Source: Streptomyces mangrovisoli (GTDB taxonomy: Bacteria > Actinomycetota > Actinomycetes > Streptomycetales > Streptomycetaceae). From it: DNA of 64,000 nucleotides. Of the stretch, positions 13,844 to 22,646 are shown piece after piece. The position numbers and the translations under genes are program-made. The stretch spans positions 153,793-217,792 of the forward strand of contig NZ_LAVA02000090.1 of the NCBI RefSeq assembly GCF_000974985.2, read 5' to 3'. The stretch's first letter is position 1, and each line of letters begins with the position of its first letter. The notes under the pieces were generated by a model. The model was not told the DNA's origin. It saw nothing but the letters and a program-made list of their open reading frames with translations, and ran no database searches.

Positions 13844-16534
13844 TCAGCCCGGCTGCTGGACCATCCAGTGCCGGGAGTCTTGGTGGCGGGTCCTCAGGAG
13901 GAACGCCAGGATTCCCGCGGCCCCGTCGCTCCAGCTGGTCGAGACGTCCCCGTAGTCGTTGGGGAAGACGACGTGGCCGGCGCGGTGGGCCCGTTCGGTG
14001 ACGATGAGGCGGGCGAGGTCGTGGGCCATCGCGCGGTAGGCGGTGTTCCCGGTGACGTCGGCCATGTCGAGGAGGAAGTCCCCGTTTCCGGCGAGCCCGT
14101 GGCACTGGGTGAGGCCGGCGCGTGAGGCGCGCTCCACGACGGCGTGGGCGGCGCCGTGGGCGAGGTCGGCGTAGCGGCGGTCGCCGGTCGTCCGCCAGAG
14201 CCGGATCAGGAACGAGCCGATTCCGGCGGAGCCGTGGCACCAGTACGGCGCCGTCGGCACGTCCGTGGCCTGCGCGGGCCACTGGACCGCCGGGCCGACC
14301 GTCACGGCGTGGGCCACCACGTGCTCCCCCGCCGCGACGGCCAGCTCCAGGTGGTCCACGCGCTGGGAGACGGCCGCGGCGGCCAGCAGGAAGCAGCCGA
14401 TGCCCGAGCTTCCGTGCGCGAACCCCAGATAGCGTTTGCCGGCCTCCTCGGATACGGCTTCCGCGGGGACGGGCCAGCTCACCCCGGACGGTTCGGGCCG
14501 CGCGGCGGCGGCCAGCCGGTCGGCGGCGTCGACGACCAGCTCGGCCAGGCGCGGGTCACCGGTGCGGTGCCACAGGTGGGCGGCGGCCAGTCCGCTGCCC
14601 GCGCAGCCATGGGTGATGTCGTGACTGGGCGTCGCCTCCAGGGGCGCCAGCGCCAGGGCCAGGGCATGGTCCGTGAGCGTACGGTCGTCGATGGCGCGTC
14701 CCGCGTCGTACAGGGCCCACGCGATGCCGCGGCCGCCGAAGTGCAGGCCCGGACGGATGGAGCGGGTGTCGGTACGAGCGGCGATCCAGGTGCCGGCGGT
14801 GGAGATCAGTTCGGGCAGGCGCGGGTCGCCGGTGAGCTCGAAGTACCGTGTCAGGACCGCCAGTACACCCGCCGCTCCCTGCTGCACGGTGCAGGGGTCG
14901 GTCTCTCCGGCCTGGGTGGACACGGGCCACAGCCGCCCGCCGCCGACCGGGGTCATCGAGTCGACCAGGTGTTCCACGATCCCGTCCACGGCGGCCTGCG
15001 TCGGGTGGGCGGGGGGTGCGTCGGTGGCCGATACGGCAGTCGGCGCCGACGACGCTGCTCGACGCCGCGGGTGCTCCGGGGCCGGCTCCCGCAGGGCCTC
15101 GGCCGCCCTGGCGGGGTCCCAGCGTTCGCCGGGAGCGTCCCGCATCAGCCCGAGGACGATCTCCGGCAGGCGGCCCGTCAGGTGCGAGGACGCGGTACAC
15201 GCGCTCAGCCAGTCGGCGAACCGCTGCTCGGCGGGCCTGTCGGCCGGCTCCTCGGGCAGCAGGTTCGGCACCTTCCCGGCGAGCACGAAGCACATCGTGG
15301 CGCCGAGGCTGTAGTAGTCGGCCGTCGGGGAGACGGGAGCGTCCACCAGGCGCTCGGGTGCGCTGAAGCCCGGGGTCCCCACGCGTGTCGGGAGCGCGAT
15401 GTCGCCCTCCAGCACGGCGAGTTCCAGGTCGATGAGGCGCAGTTGCCCGTCGGGGCGGACCATGACGTTGCCGGGCGTGAAGTCCCTCAGCACGCAGCCG
15501 CAGGCGTGGGCCGCCGCGACCAGCTCCACCAGACGCCGGGCCTGGGCGAGCGCGTCGGCCCGGTAGCGTTCGCTGCCGACGTCGCGGAAGCGTTCGGCGA
15601 CCCAGGTGCGCAGGGGAACGCCCGGCACCTCCTCCTGGGCGAGGAACAGGTGCCCGCCGGTCTCGAACATCGCGAGCGGTTCCGGTGCGAGGCCCGTGCC
15701 CTTGAGCTTGGCCAGCGTCCTGGCCTCGGCCCGCAGCCAGTCGCGGACGTCGGAGCCGGACGCGTCGCCCTCGACGTGCGGCCGGGCCTCCTTGATCACC
15801 ACAGGTGCGCCCGAGGTGACGTCGGTGCCGCGGTAGACACCGCCCTTGTTGGTGTGGCGGATCGCCTCCCGGACCGCGAACCGGCCGCCCAGCACCACAG
15901 GACGGCTCGCCGCCTTCGTCTGCCGGGGCGGCAACGGCACCGAGGCGGGAAAGGGGCTGACCGCCCAGGAGGGCGGGGCGTACTGCCCGGTGCGTTTGTC
16001 CTCCACGGGATTGCCGTCGGGGTCCTCGATGAACCACACCATCAGCCCCTGGTCCGACAGCCGCCGCCGGCCGACGAAGGCGCCGTAGCGGTAGTGCACC
16101 AGGCTGTGCGGGGCGTACGGCTGGTCGGAGAGGATGCGGGGGCCGGGCAGTCCGGCCGTGGCCCGGTGCAGTTCCAGCGCGATGCGCGCCGCGTCGCCGT
16201 CGGAGGCCGGGTACACGGTGATGAACTTGCCGGAGCTTCCCCGCGGAGTGGCACGGGAGTTGAGCACGCCCACCTGGTCGAGCGTCCGGACGAACTTGAA
16301 TCCCGACTCCTCGCGGAGCAGGACTCCGAGGGCCTTCACGAGCACTTCGGGCGCGGAGGCGGCCGTCGCGGACACATGCAGCTTCCAGCCCTGCCGGCGC
16401 CGGATGCCGGACTCGGGGGTGAGGCGCCACCACATCTCGTCCGCATCGGCTCTCCAGTGCTCGGCCGTGTCCGCGGCGTGCAGCGCCTCACGGAGTAACC
16501 GTTCGAGGTCGACATCGGTTGCATGGCTCGTCAT
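13844..16534 (-). CDS. lanL: Class IV lanthipeptide synthetase LanL
   Basis: An 896-residue three-domain enzyme. Residues about 1-200: OspF/SpvC-like phospho-Ser/Thr lyase, with WKLH giving Lys51 and His53, and Lys80, matching the catalytic residues I recall for VenL. About 215-490: Ser/Thr kinase with Lys248, LRDFTPGNV (Asp351, Asn356) and the metal-binding Asp369 in a DLE variant of DFG. About 510-896: LanC cyclase; zinc ligands Cys766 (YWCHG), Cys811 and His812 (QCHG) are present, which separates class IV from zinc-less class III enzymes. The chosen ATG has GGGAGGGAAACC before it. It is the first gene of the L-A-T-H operon and modifies the peptide encoded 44 bases downstream. Confidence 0.95.
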   Translation of the reverse strand: MTSHATDVDLERLLREALHAADTAEHWRADADEMWWRLTPESGIRRRQGWKLHVSATAASAPEVLVKALGVLLREESGFKFVRTLDQVGVLNSRATPRGSSGKFITVYPASDGDAARIALELHRATAGLPGPRILSDQPYAPHSLVHYRYGAFVGRRRLSDQGLMVWFIEDPDGNPVEDKRTGQYAPPSWAVSPFPASVPLPPRQTKAASRPVVLGGRFAVREAIRHTNKGGVYRGTDVTSGAPVVIKEARPHVEGDASGSDVRDWLRAEARTLAKLKGTGLAPEPLAMFETGGHLFLAQEEVPGVPLRTWVAERFRDVGSERYRADALAQARRLVELVAAAHACGCVLRDFTPGNVMVRPDGQLRLIDLELAVLEGDIALPTRVGTPGFSAPERLVDAPVSPTADYYSLGATMCFVLAGKVPNLLPEEPADRPAEQRFADWLSACTASSHLTGRLPEIVLGLMRDAPGERWDPARAAEALREPAPEHPRRRAASSAPTAVSATDAPPAHPTQAAVDGIVEHLVDSMTPVGGGRLWPVSTQAGETDPCTVQQGAAGVLAVLTRYFELTGDPRLPELISTAGTWIAARTDTRSIRPGLHFGGRGIAWALYDAGRAIDDRTLTDHALALALAPLEATPSHDITHGCAGSGLAAAHLWHRTGDPRLAELVVDAADRLAAAARPEPSGVSWPVPAEAVSEEAGKRYLGFAHGSSGIGCFLLAAAAVSQRVDHLELAVAAGEHVVAHAVTVGPAVQWPAQATDVPTAPYWCHGSAGIGSFLIRLWRTTGDRRYADLAHGAAHAVVERASRAGLTQCHGLAGNGDFLLDMADVTGNTAYRAMAHDLARLIVTERAHRAGHVVFPNDYGDVSTSWSDGAAGILAFLLRTRHQDSRHWMVQQPG

Positions 16535-17167
16535 GGTTTCCCTCCCCACGGTGAGAACCGCCAACGGTGAGAACCGCCGGCGATGAGAACCGCCGATCGG
16601 AATATGCCTTCATCAAGAAGACACGCACAATATGCACCCGACATACGTCACCCGGTTCGACGAGCGCCCGAGGTTTTCACGACGACGGATCGCACAGTCC
16701 GGCGCACATCGGAGCGCGCGTGCGCCCCGGTCCGAAATACACCGCCCGTTCGACGAATTGACGGCCCGACCGGCGTTTTTCCGTCGTCGCCCCGGATGCC
16801 TGACCCGCAGCCGAGACGCCTGCCGACCGACCGCGGCCGCCGACCCCGGGAATTTCGAGAAAACCCCGCCCGGGCCTGCGCACAGATCGGAAATAATGGA
16901 TCCCTACGCCGAGTACCGGCTCCATGGATTCAGAAGAATAGCCATGACTCGCCAGTCCCAGCTTTCCCGCACGTTCCGACGTACTCCGCGGTAATGACAC
17001 GCGTATTGACGATGCGAAAGGCGGGAAACAGACCGTTTGACATCCCGGCCGCCTGGATTTCGGCCCGGAATGCCAGGCCTCGTACGGTGCCGGTACCGGG
17101 GAACTGCGGACGCGGACGGAGCCGCCGTTCCCGCCGCCGCGAGGTACCGGTCGTGCAGGATGGAGGG
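16535..17167. other. Divergent intergenic region between lanL and the phosphotransferase
   Basis: About 633 bases without a convincing gene. The base composition is less GC-rich than the neighbours (for example 16600-16640 and 16890-17040), typical of promoter DNA. Besides the three 16-bp-period repeats next to lanL I see no strong hairpin, tRNA or other repeat. Open frames running through it rightward into the phosphotransferase lack coding character before the ATG at 17168. Confidence 0.5.
16551..16594 (-). repeat. Three direct repeats, 16-bp period, upstream of lanL
   Basis: The element TGAGAACCGCC occurs three times (12-base units at 16551-16562, 16567-16578 and 16583-16594), exactly 16 bases apart. 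Read toward lanL the element is GGCGGTTCTCA. The block ends 17 bases before the lanL start codon, so it lies in the promoter or untranslated leader. Regular direct repeats suggest cooperative binding of a regulator; none is encoded in the cluster. Confidence 0.8.
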
Positions 17168-17905
17168 ATGCCTGAGTCGTCCCTGCCCGGAGGGTTCGTC
17201 AATGCCGTCGTCCGTGTCGGCGACACGGTGCGCCGTCCCGCCTCCGCTCGCACGGCGTTCGTACGTGATCTGCTGAGGCTGCTCGAAGCCGGGGGCTGGA
17301 ACGGGGCTCCGCGGTATCTCGGCGTGGACGACAAGGGCCGCGAGGTGCTCGACCACCTCGACGGCCACGTGGCGTGGGAACCACGGCAACCCGCTGAAGT
17401 GTCGTCCGACGAGAGCCTGTTGGCCGTCGCCCGGCTCGTGCGCGAGTTCCACGACCTGACCGCCGGCACCCCGCTGGCCGAAGACCACGAGGTGGTCTGT
17501 CACAACGACCTGTCACCCAGGAACACGGTCTACCGGCCGGCCGGTGGCCTCCTTCGGCCCGCGGCATTCATCGACTGGGACCTCGCAGCACCGGGCGCCC
17601 GGATCCACGACGTCGCCCATGTCTGCTGGCAGTACCTCCGTCTCGGCCCCGCCGTGACCGACGTCGGTGAGGCGGCCCGGCGTATACGGCTGATCGCCGA
17701 CGCCTACGAACTGCCGGACCGACAACGCCTTGTGACCACGGTCCTGTGGTGGCAGGACCGGTGCCGACGGGGCATCGAGGCCGGGGCCGACGCGGGAGAC
17801 GTCGCCATGGTCCGGCTGCGTGAGGCCGGGGCGGTACGGGAGGTCGAGAGGGCGTGGAAGTGGGTCTCCGACCACCGGGGCACTCTGGAACGCGCGCTGC
17901 GCTGA
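17168..17905 (+). CDS. Aminoglycoside phosphotransferase family kinase
   Basis: A 245-residue APH-fold kinase. The catalytic loop VCHNDLSPRNTV (the Asp and Asn of the Brenner motif, near residues 117-125) and the metal-binding FIDWDLAAPG (DFG equivalent, near 141) are clear. The N-terminal lobe is short: it opens with GGFVNAVVRVGDTVRRP, the hairpin that resembles the ATP-binding strands of phosphotransferases. Such proteins phosphorylate small hydroxylated compounds; resistance is possible but not shown. The ATG follows a GGAGGG sequence. It is transcribed away from the lanthipeptide genes. Confidence 0.87.
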   Translation: MPESSLPGGFVNAVVRVGDTVRRPASARTAFVRDLLRLLEAGGWNGAPRYLGVDDKGREVLDHLDGHVAWEPRQPAEVSSDESLLAVARLVREFHDLTAGTPLAEDHEVVCHNDLSPRNTVYRPAGGLLRPAAFIDWDLAAPGARIHDVAHVCWQYLRLGPAVTDVGEAARRIRLIADAYELPDRQRLVTTVLWWQDRCRRGIEAGADAGDVAMVRLREAGAVREVERAWKWVSDHRGTLERALR

Positions 17906-17977
17906 GCGCGCGGATCGGCGTCGTCGCGGCAGGGTGGCGGCGGTACCGGGCCGCCCGTCGCGTTCACATGACCGGGC

Positions 17978-18307
17978 TCGCCGGTCCACGTCGCCCCTGT
18001 GCCAGTCGCGGATCGCCGAGTAGCGTCCGTGGCCGCCGATGGCGACCGTGACCTCCACGCCGCAGTGCGGGCAGGCGACCTGGTAGAAGTCGTCCGAGAA
18101 ATCGCCGAGCACCGCACTCCAGTGGTACTGCTCCTCGACCGCGAGCAGGGCGACGAAACTGGCGGGGAACACCAACTCGCCCTCGAGAACGAGTCGGCGC
18201 CCCAACTCGTCCCATGCGGCCACGTCCTGCTGCCGTTCGACCCGAGCGAGGAGTTCGGGAACGCGGTCGACGTCCCCGCGACAGTCGTACATCTGGGCCC
18301 AGTCCAC
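17978..18307 (-). pseudogene. Remnant of a zinc-ribbon protein with an apparent internal deletion
   Basis: About 110 coherent residues start at GTG 18307: MDWAQMYDCRGDVDRVPELL, then WDELGRRLVLEGELVFPASFVALL, directly followed by AVEEQYHWSAVLGDFSDDFYQV, CPHCGVEVTVAIG and SAIRDWHRGDVDRR. In related Streptomyces proteins as I know them the two halves are separated by a long helical-repeat region and the zinc ribbon is followed by a further Cys pair. Here the middle is missing and the sequence turns basic and incoherent after DVDRR; the frame stays open into the opposite-strand phosphotransferase gene. I read it as a deleted, decaying gene, though a short functional product cannot be excluded. 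Confidence 0.6.
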
Positions 18308-18419
18308 GGCTCGACATTCAACCAGCCCGAGCCGGGCGGTCGATCAGTCAGCGGCCGACGGCCGAACGGGCGCGCATCCGGCACCGCTCGACGGGTTGCC
18401 GACGACGCCCGCACCGACC

Positions 18420-19157
18420 TCAGCCGAGTCCGCCCGTCGCCCGCAGGTTCTGACCGGTGATCCACCCGCCGTCCGGGCCCGCGAGGAACGCGACGACGTC
18501 GGCCACGTCGGAGGGTTGCCCCAGGCGGCCGAGGGGGGTCATGCCGGCGACCGCCTGGAGGGCTTGCGGGGGATTCGTTCCACGGAGCAGTTCCGTGTCG
18601 GTGGCGCCGGGAGAGACGGTGTTGACCGTGATGCCACGCGGCCCGAGTTCCCGGGCGGCGACCGCGGTCAGCTGCTCGATCGCGCCCTTGCTGGCGGCGT
18701 AGGGTCCGATGCCCGGTACGGGTCGCACGGTGTTCAGGGTGGAGATGTTCACGATCCGCCCGCCGTCGCGCAGGTGCCTGGCGGCGTGACGCATCGTCAG
18801 GAAGACCGACCGGGTGTTGACCGCCATCACGCTGTCGAACACCTCGACTTCGGTCTCGGCGATCGGGGCCGGGCTGAAGGACAGCGCGGCGTTGTTCACC
18901 AGGATGTCCAGGCCGCCGAGATGCTCCTCGGCGACTTCCATCAGCTGCTCCGGCGCATCCGGCTCCTTCAGGTCCAGACGTACGGCGCGGACCTTCCCGC
19001 CGTCGGCCTGGACGGTGCGGACGACGTCGGCCGCGGCCTCCTCGCTGGTGGCGTAGTTGAAGACCACGTCCGCTCCGTCACGGCACAGCCGTTCGACGAT
19101 CGCCCGGCCGATCCCTCGGGATCCACCCGTGACGACGGCGGTCTTGTCCTTGAGCAC
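18420..19157 (-). CDS. Short-chain dehydrogenase/reductase
   Basis: A 245-residue classical SDR. The cofactor motif TGGSRGIG is at residues 10-17, NNA follows DILV near residue 88, and the catalytic set is NIS, YAASK (Tyr near 155, Lys near 159). An Asn at the end of the second strand (FNYATSEEA) suggests NADP(H) preference. The end VAFLAGPDGGWITGQNLRATGG matches 3-ketoacyl-ACP-reductase-like members. It is a single gene, with a 115-base gap to the gene upstream. Substrate unknown. Confidence 0.93.
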   Translation of the reverse strand: MLKDKTAVVTGGSRGIGRAIVERLCRDGADVVFNYATSEEAAADVVRTVQADGGKVRAVRLDLKEPDAPEQLMEVAEEHLGGLDILVNNAALSFSPAPIAETEVEVFDSVMAVNTRSVFLTMRHAARHLRDGGRIVNISTLNTVRPVPGIGPYAASKGAIEQLTAVAARELGPRGITVNTVSPGATDTELLRGTNPPQALQAVAGMTPLGRLGQPSDVADVVAFLAGPDGGWITGQNLRATGGLG

Positions 19158-19273
19158 GGTTCCTCCGCGTCGACGAGAAGCAGATCCGGGAGGTCGACCG
19201 TACTGGTGCCGCTGCTCCTGTTCGAGGGTGTTCGCCGAGCGCGATACGAACCGTCGACCCGGTCCGGGCGCGG

Positions 19274-19846
19274 TCAGAGGGAGGGCGACCGCTGCGGCTC
19301 AACAGCCTTGAGCAGGCACTCGCGGTCGTCCGCGCCCATCAGTCCCTCCGGAAGAGTCTCCTCCGCCAACAGCCCGCGCAGCGCGGAAGCGTGTGCGGCG
19401 AAGGCGGCCCTGCACCGTTCACGTTCCGGGTGGTCGCGATCGTTGCCGAGCAGCAGGACCTGACGTTCGTTGTCCGCGTCGACAGGTTGAGACAGCTCCG
19501 CGGCAACGATCAAGAGGTCGACCAGGCCGGAACGCACCGAGAGGTCAGGCAGGGCCGCCAGCCGGATCAGGAAGGGCAGGGCCGGCGCCATCGCGCCGCT
19601 CACGTGAACAACGCCGTTCATCAAGACGTTGCCCAGCACGCGCAGAGCCTCGGGACCGGCTGCCGGATCGAGGAGACCGCGGAACAGGAGCGGGATCCCC
19701 GCGGGACACCCGGGAATCCGCGACCAGGCGACATCGGCGCAGCCCTGCAGCGCGTGGTGGCCGCCTTCGGCTTGCTCCAGCCGCGGATACTCGCGGAGGA
19801 ACCGAGCGACGGCAGCCTCCTTGGCCGCCGCATCCACTGCGCACAT
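19274..19846 (-). CDS. Unknown helical-repeat (HEAT-like) protein
   Basis: A 190-residue protein that is mostly alpha-helical with regular Leu/Ala spacing (VLGNVLMNGVVHVS, ALPFLIRLAALPDLSVRSGLVDLLIVAAEL), like HEAT-repeat proteins and like the missing middle of the decayed gene at 17978-18307. No signal peptide or catalytic motif. The chosen start is ATG 19846 (MCAVDAAAKEAAVARFL); a longer frame to 19933 begins with an arginine-rich segment that does not look like protein. Such proteins occur singly in Streptomyces and some are linked to toxin-immunity loci, but nothing here proves that. Confidence 0.7.
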   Translation of the reverse strand: MCAVDAAAKEAAVARFLREYPRLEQAEGGHHALQGCADVAWSRIPGCPAGIPLLFRGLLDPAAGPEALRVLGNVLMNGVVHVSGAMAPALPFLIRLAALPDLSVRSGLVDLLIVAAELSQPVDADNERQVLLLGNDRDHPERERCRAAFAAHASALRGLLAEETLPEGLMGADDRECLLKAVEPQRSPSL

Positions 19847-19969
19847 CCCTCTGCCCCACCGCCATCGCGCACGACATCGCCCCGAACGACGTCCGCCGGG
19901 TGGAACTCTTCCCGGGGCGGGCGTCGAACGCAAGCGGCGAGATCGACGGACTCGACCGGACGCAGTCGT

Positions 19970-20485
19970 TCAGCAGCCCTTGCTCGGGTGGGTGACCGGC
20001 GGTGCCGTTGCCTGGAGGTCCCAGTCGGGTGGCTGCGTGTGGGGGCCTCCGAGCAGGTGGGCCGACGCCCGGGCGCCGTCGGTCAGCTTCTTGTGCCAGG
20101 TCCACTCGCCCTGAGCGAGCGAGCCTTCGTCGAGCGTCCATCCCAGGCGCCGCATGGCGGCCTCGACCTGCGCGGCCACCTGCCGCGCGGACCCGCCTCC
20201 CGTGAAGTCCACGGCGACGGTCGCCGGATCCCAGCCGTAGGTCGACTTCATGCCGTCGCAGGAGTCCCATCGCGGCGCAACACTCTGTTTCAGCGTGACG
20301 TGCGCACCGGGCGGCACGACGGACAGCACCGGCTGGATCGCCTTGAGCCGCCGGTGCCCGGGATCAGGGTCCCCGACCGGCCGCGGACTCCCGTCGCATC
20401 CGGTCAGTGACATGACGGCGACGACCACGGCGGCGGACATCACACCGTGCGCCGGACGAGACGCGACCCCCCACATGCAGGCCAT
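19970..20485 (-). CDS. Small secreted lipoprotein, unknown function
   Basis: A 171-residue protein with a lipoprotein signal: Met-Ala-Cys start, hydrophobic SAAVVVAVMSLTGC with the lipobox cysteine near residue 36, then a mature domain with DPDPGHRRL, tryptophans in YGWDPATVAVDFTG and GEWTWHKKL. The pattern of a QVAAQVEAAMRRLGWT helix followed by a strand resembles small periplasmic-type domains of actinobacteria. I do not recognise the family. Start choice: ATG 20485, with a GTG 6 bases earlier also possible. Confidence 0.7.
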   Translation of the reverse strand: MACMWGVASRPAHGVMSAAVVVAVMSLTGCDGSPRPVGDPDPGHRRLKAIQPVLSVVPPGAHVTLKQSVAPRWDSCDGMKSTYGWDPATVAVDFTGGGSARQVAAQVEAAMRRLGWTLDEGSLAQGEWTWHKKLTDGARASAHLLGGPHTQPPDWDLQATAPPVTHPSKGC

Positions 20486-20558
20486 GATCACACGCCCGGG
20501 GAGAAGAGTCGTGCCCGGGGACCCCTCGGCGGTCGTGACCTGCCGGGACGGGCCGCCG

Positions 20559-21482
20559 TCAGGCCGCGTGTCTGCGGTACTGGCCCGGTGCCACGCCGTA
20601 CTCCCGTTTGAAGGCCTTGGCAAAGGCGAACTCCGAGGTGTACCCGGTGCGTTCGGCGATCTGGCGCAGGGAGAGGTCGTCATGGCGCAGCAGCCGGCCC
20701 GCCATGGTCATGCGCCACCAGGTGAGGTACGTGAGCGGCGGCTCGCCCACCAGGGTGGTGAAGCGGCGGGCGAAGGCGGCGCGGGACAGGCCTCCGACGG
20801 CGCCCAGTTGCTCGACCGTCCAGGCGTGCGCCGGGTCGCCGTGGATCGCGCGCAGGGCCGCGGCGACGGCCGGGTCGGTGAGGGCGGCCGCCCAGCCCCG
20901 CCGCCGCCCGGCCTCGCACTCGCTGTGCCACCAGGCGCGCAGGATGTAGAGCAGCAGGGTGTCCAGGAGCGAGGTGACGATCGCCTCCGAACCCGGGTGG
21001 GCCTCCTCCAGTTCCAGTCCCAGCAGTTCCACCGCCGCGTGCAGCGAACGGTGGGTGCCGACCCGGGCGGGCAGGTGCATCACCTCGGGGAGTTCGGCCA
21101 GCAGTCGGTGGGCGCGGGAGCGGTCGAAGCGGTAGGTCCCGCACAGGGTGACGGTGTCGGGGCACCGTGACGGCGCTTCGGCCGACGCCGCGGGCCGACT
21201 CCAGGTGCCGTCCGGGAGCAGTCGTACCTCCTCCATCGGTACGTCGGGACTGCTGGCCAGGGCGTGTGCCTGCCCGTGTGCCAGGAAGACCACGTCCCCG
21301 GGGGCCAGTGCCACCGGCTCGCCGTCCGCCGGGATCAGCCACGCGGACCCGCGCAGCACCACGTGGAAGCCGGCCTCCTCGGCCGCCGCGAAGCGCAGGC
21401 CCCAGGGCGCGTGGTTGTCCCGGCGGGCCGAGTGCGGGCGCCCGGTGCGCATGGCGGCGATCGCGTCGCTGAGCACGTCCAT
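20559..21482 (-). CDS. AraC family transcriptional regulator
   Basis: A 307-residue AraC/XylS regulator. Residues about 1-130 form a cupin ligand domain of the AraC-N type (GLRFAAAEEAGFHVVLRGSAWL, PGDVVFLAHGQAH). The C-terminal double helix-turn-helix is typical: WTVEQLGAVGGLSRAAFARRFTTLVGEPPLTYLTWWRM, then RQIAERTGYTSEFAFAKAFKREYGVAPGQYRR. It is divergent from the oxidoreductase starting at 21587 (104 bases between starts), the common arrangement for cupin-AraC regulators controlling a neighbouring redox enzyme. Confidence 0.92.
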   Translation of the reverse strand: MDVLSDAIAAMRTGRPHSARRDNHAPWGLRFAAAEEAGFHVVLRGSAWLIPADGEPVALAPGDVVFLAHGQAHALASSPDVPMEEVRLLPDGTWSRPAASAEAPSRCPDTVTLCGTYRFDRSRAHRLLAELPEVMHLPARVGTHRSLHAAVELLGLELEEAHPGSEAIVTSLLDTLLLYILRAWWHSECEAGRRRGWAAALTDPAVAAALRAIHGDPAHAWTVEQLGAVGGLSRAAFARRFTTLVGEPPLTYLTWWRMTMAGRLLRHDDLSLRQIAERTGYTSEFAFAKAFKREYGVAPGQYRRHAA

Positions 21483-21586
21483 GGCCTCAGCGTATCGAGG
21501 GGCGGGAGCGGGCGAAGACGTACGGACATGAAACCGAGGCCGGTGGACATGGATCGCCTCGTCGCCCGCGGCATAGCGTCCTTGGC

Positions 21587-22579
21587 ATGTCAACCACCGC
21601 ACGCACAGTGCTCTTTCATGAAATCGGCGGCCCCGACGTCCTGACCGTGGAGGACGTCGAACTGCCCGCACCCGGGCCGGGCGAGGTGCTCGTGAGGTTC
21701 GAGGCGCTGGGCCTCAACCGGGCCGAGGCCATGTTCCGCGCAGGCACGTACTTCTACCAGCCGGCCCTGCCGGGCTCCCGCAACGGCTACGAGGCGGCGG
21801 GCGAGGTCGAGGCGGTCGGTGAGGACGTGACCGCGTTCGCCCCGGGCGACCTCGTCCTCGCGGCGGCCAACTTCGAACTGAGCGCCCACGGTGTCCACGC
21901 CGAGCGGGTCGTGCTGCCGACGAGCGCGCTCGTTCCGCGGTCCGCCGGGACCGACGCGGTCACGGGGGCCGCCGTCTGGCTCACGTACACCACGGCGTAC
22001 GGCGCCCTGATCGAGCGGGCCGGTCTGGTCCCGGGCAACCACGTGCTGATCACCGGCGCGTCCAGTGGCGTCGGCACAGCGGCGATCCAGGTCGCCCGCC
22101 GGGCCGGCGCGGTCCCGATCGTCACCACCCGCACCGAGGCCAAGCGGCAGGGACTGCTCGACCTGGGCGCGGAGCACGTCGTCGTCAGCGGCGAGGAGGA
22201 CGTGGTCAAGGAGGCGAAGCGGCTGACCGGCGGGCGGGGCGTGGACATCGTCCTGGACGCGATCGGGGGCTCCGGGTTCGCCGCCCTGGGCGAGACGGTG
22301 GTCCCCGGCGGGACGCTGGTCAGCTACGGCTGGCTGGACGAGCAGCCCATCCTGCTCCCGAGGCAATGGCCCCTCACGGTCCACGGATACGCCAACGTCG
22401 CCCTCACCGCCACCGAGGCCGGGCGCCGGCGCGCCGCCCACTACGTCGACTCCGGCCTCGCGGACGGCACCCTCCGCCCCGTCATCGGCGAGGTCTTCGA
22501 CGGCCTGGACCGCATCGGCGACGCCCACCGCCTGATGGAGTCCAACCTGCACACGGGGAAGATCGTCGTACGGGTCTGA
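21587..22579 (+). CDS. Zinc-less medium-chain dehydrogenase (quinone oxidoreductase family)
   Basis: A 330-residue NADPH:quinone-oxidoreductase-type MDR protein. N-terminal GroES fold (PGPGEVLVRFEALGLNRAEAMFRAG), then the Rossmann motif ITGASSGVGTAAIQVARRAGA near residue 150, consistent with NADPH binding through the following TRTEAKR. No zinc ligands. The C-terminus HRLMESNLHTGKIVVRV is diagnostic. It reduces quinones or enones and is probably induced via the divergent AraC regulator. Confidence 0.92.
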   Translation: MSTTARTVLFHEIGGPDVLTVEDVELPAPGPGEVLVRFEALGLNRAEAMFRAGTYFYQPALPGSRNGYEAAGEVEAVGEDVTAFAPGDLVLAAANFELSAHGVHAERVVLPTSALVPRSAGTDAVTGAAVWLTYTTAYGALIERAGLVPGNHVLITGASSGVGTAAIQVARRAGAVPIVTTRTEAKRQGLLDLGAEHVVVSGEEDVVKEAKRLTGGRGVDIVLDAIGGSGFAALGETVVPGGTLVSYGWLDEQPILLPRQWPLTVHGYANVALTATEAGRRRAAHYVDSGLADGTLRPVIGEVFDGLDRIGDAHRLMESNLHTGKIVVRV

Positions 22580-22646
22580 GGACGATCACGGGGTGCGGTC
22601 GGGGCGACTCGGCGCCCCCCGGTCCGGGTCCGGGACGGCCGGCTCG

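Noticed and set aside
13644..14282. 212-residue leftward frame that contains the lanthipeptide precursor at its end
   Set aside because: Only the last 51 residues (from ATG 13799 with a good ribosome site) look like protein; the upstream part overlaps LanL in another frame.
14144..16498. Rightward 784-residue open frame opposite LanL
   Set aside because: Antisense to LanL, low-complexity Gly/Arg/His composition, no domain.
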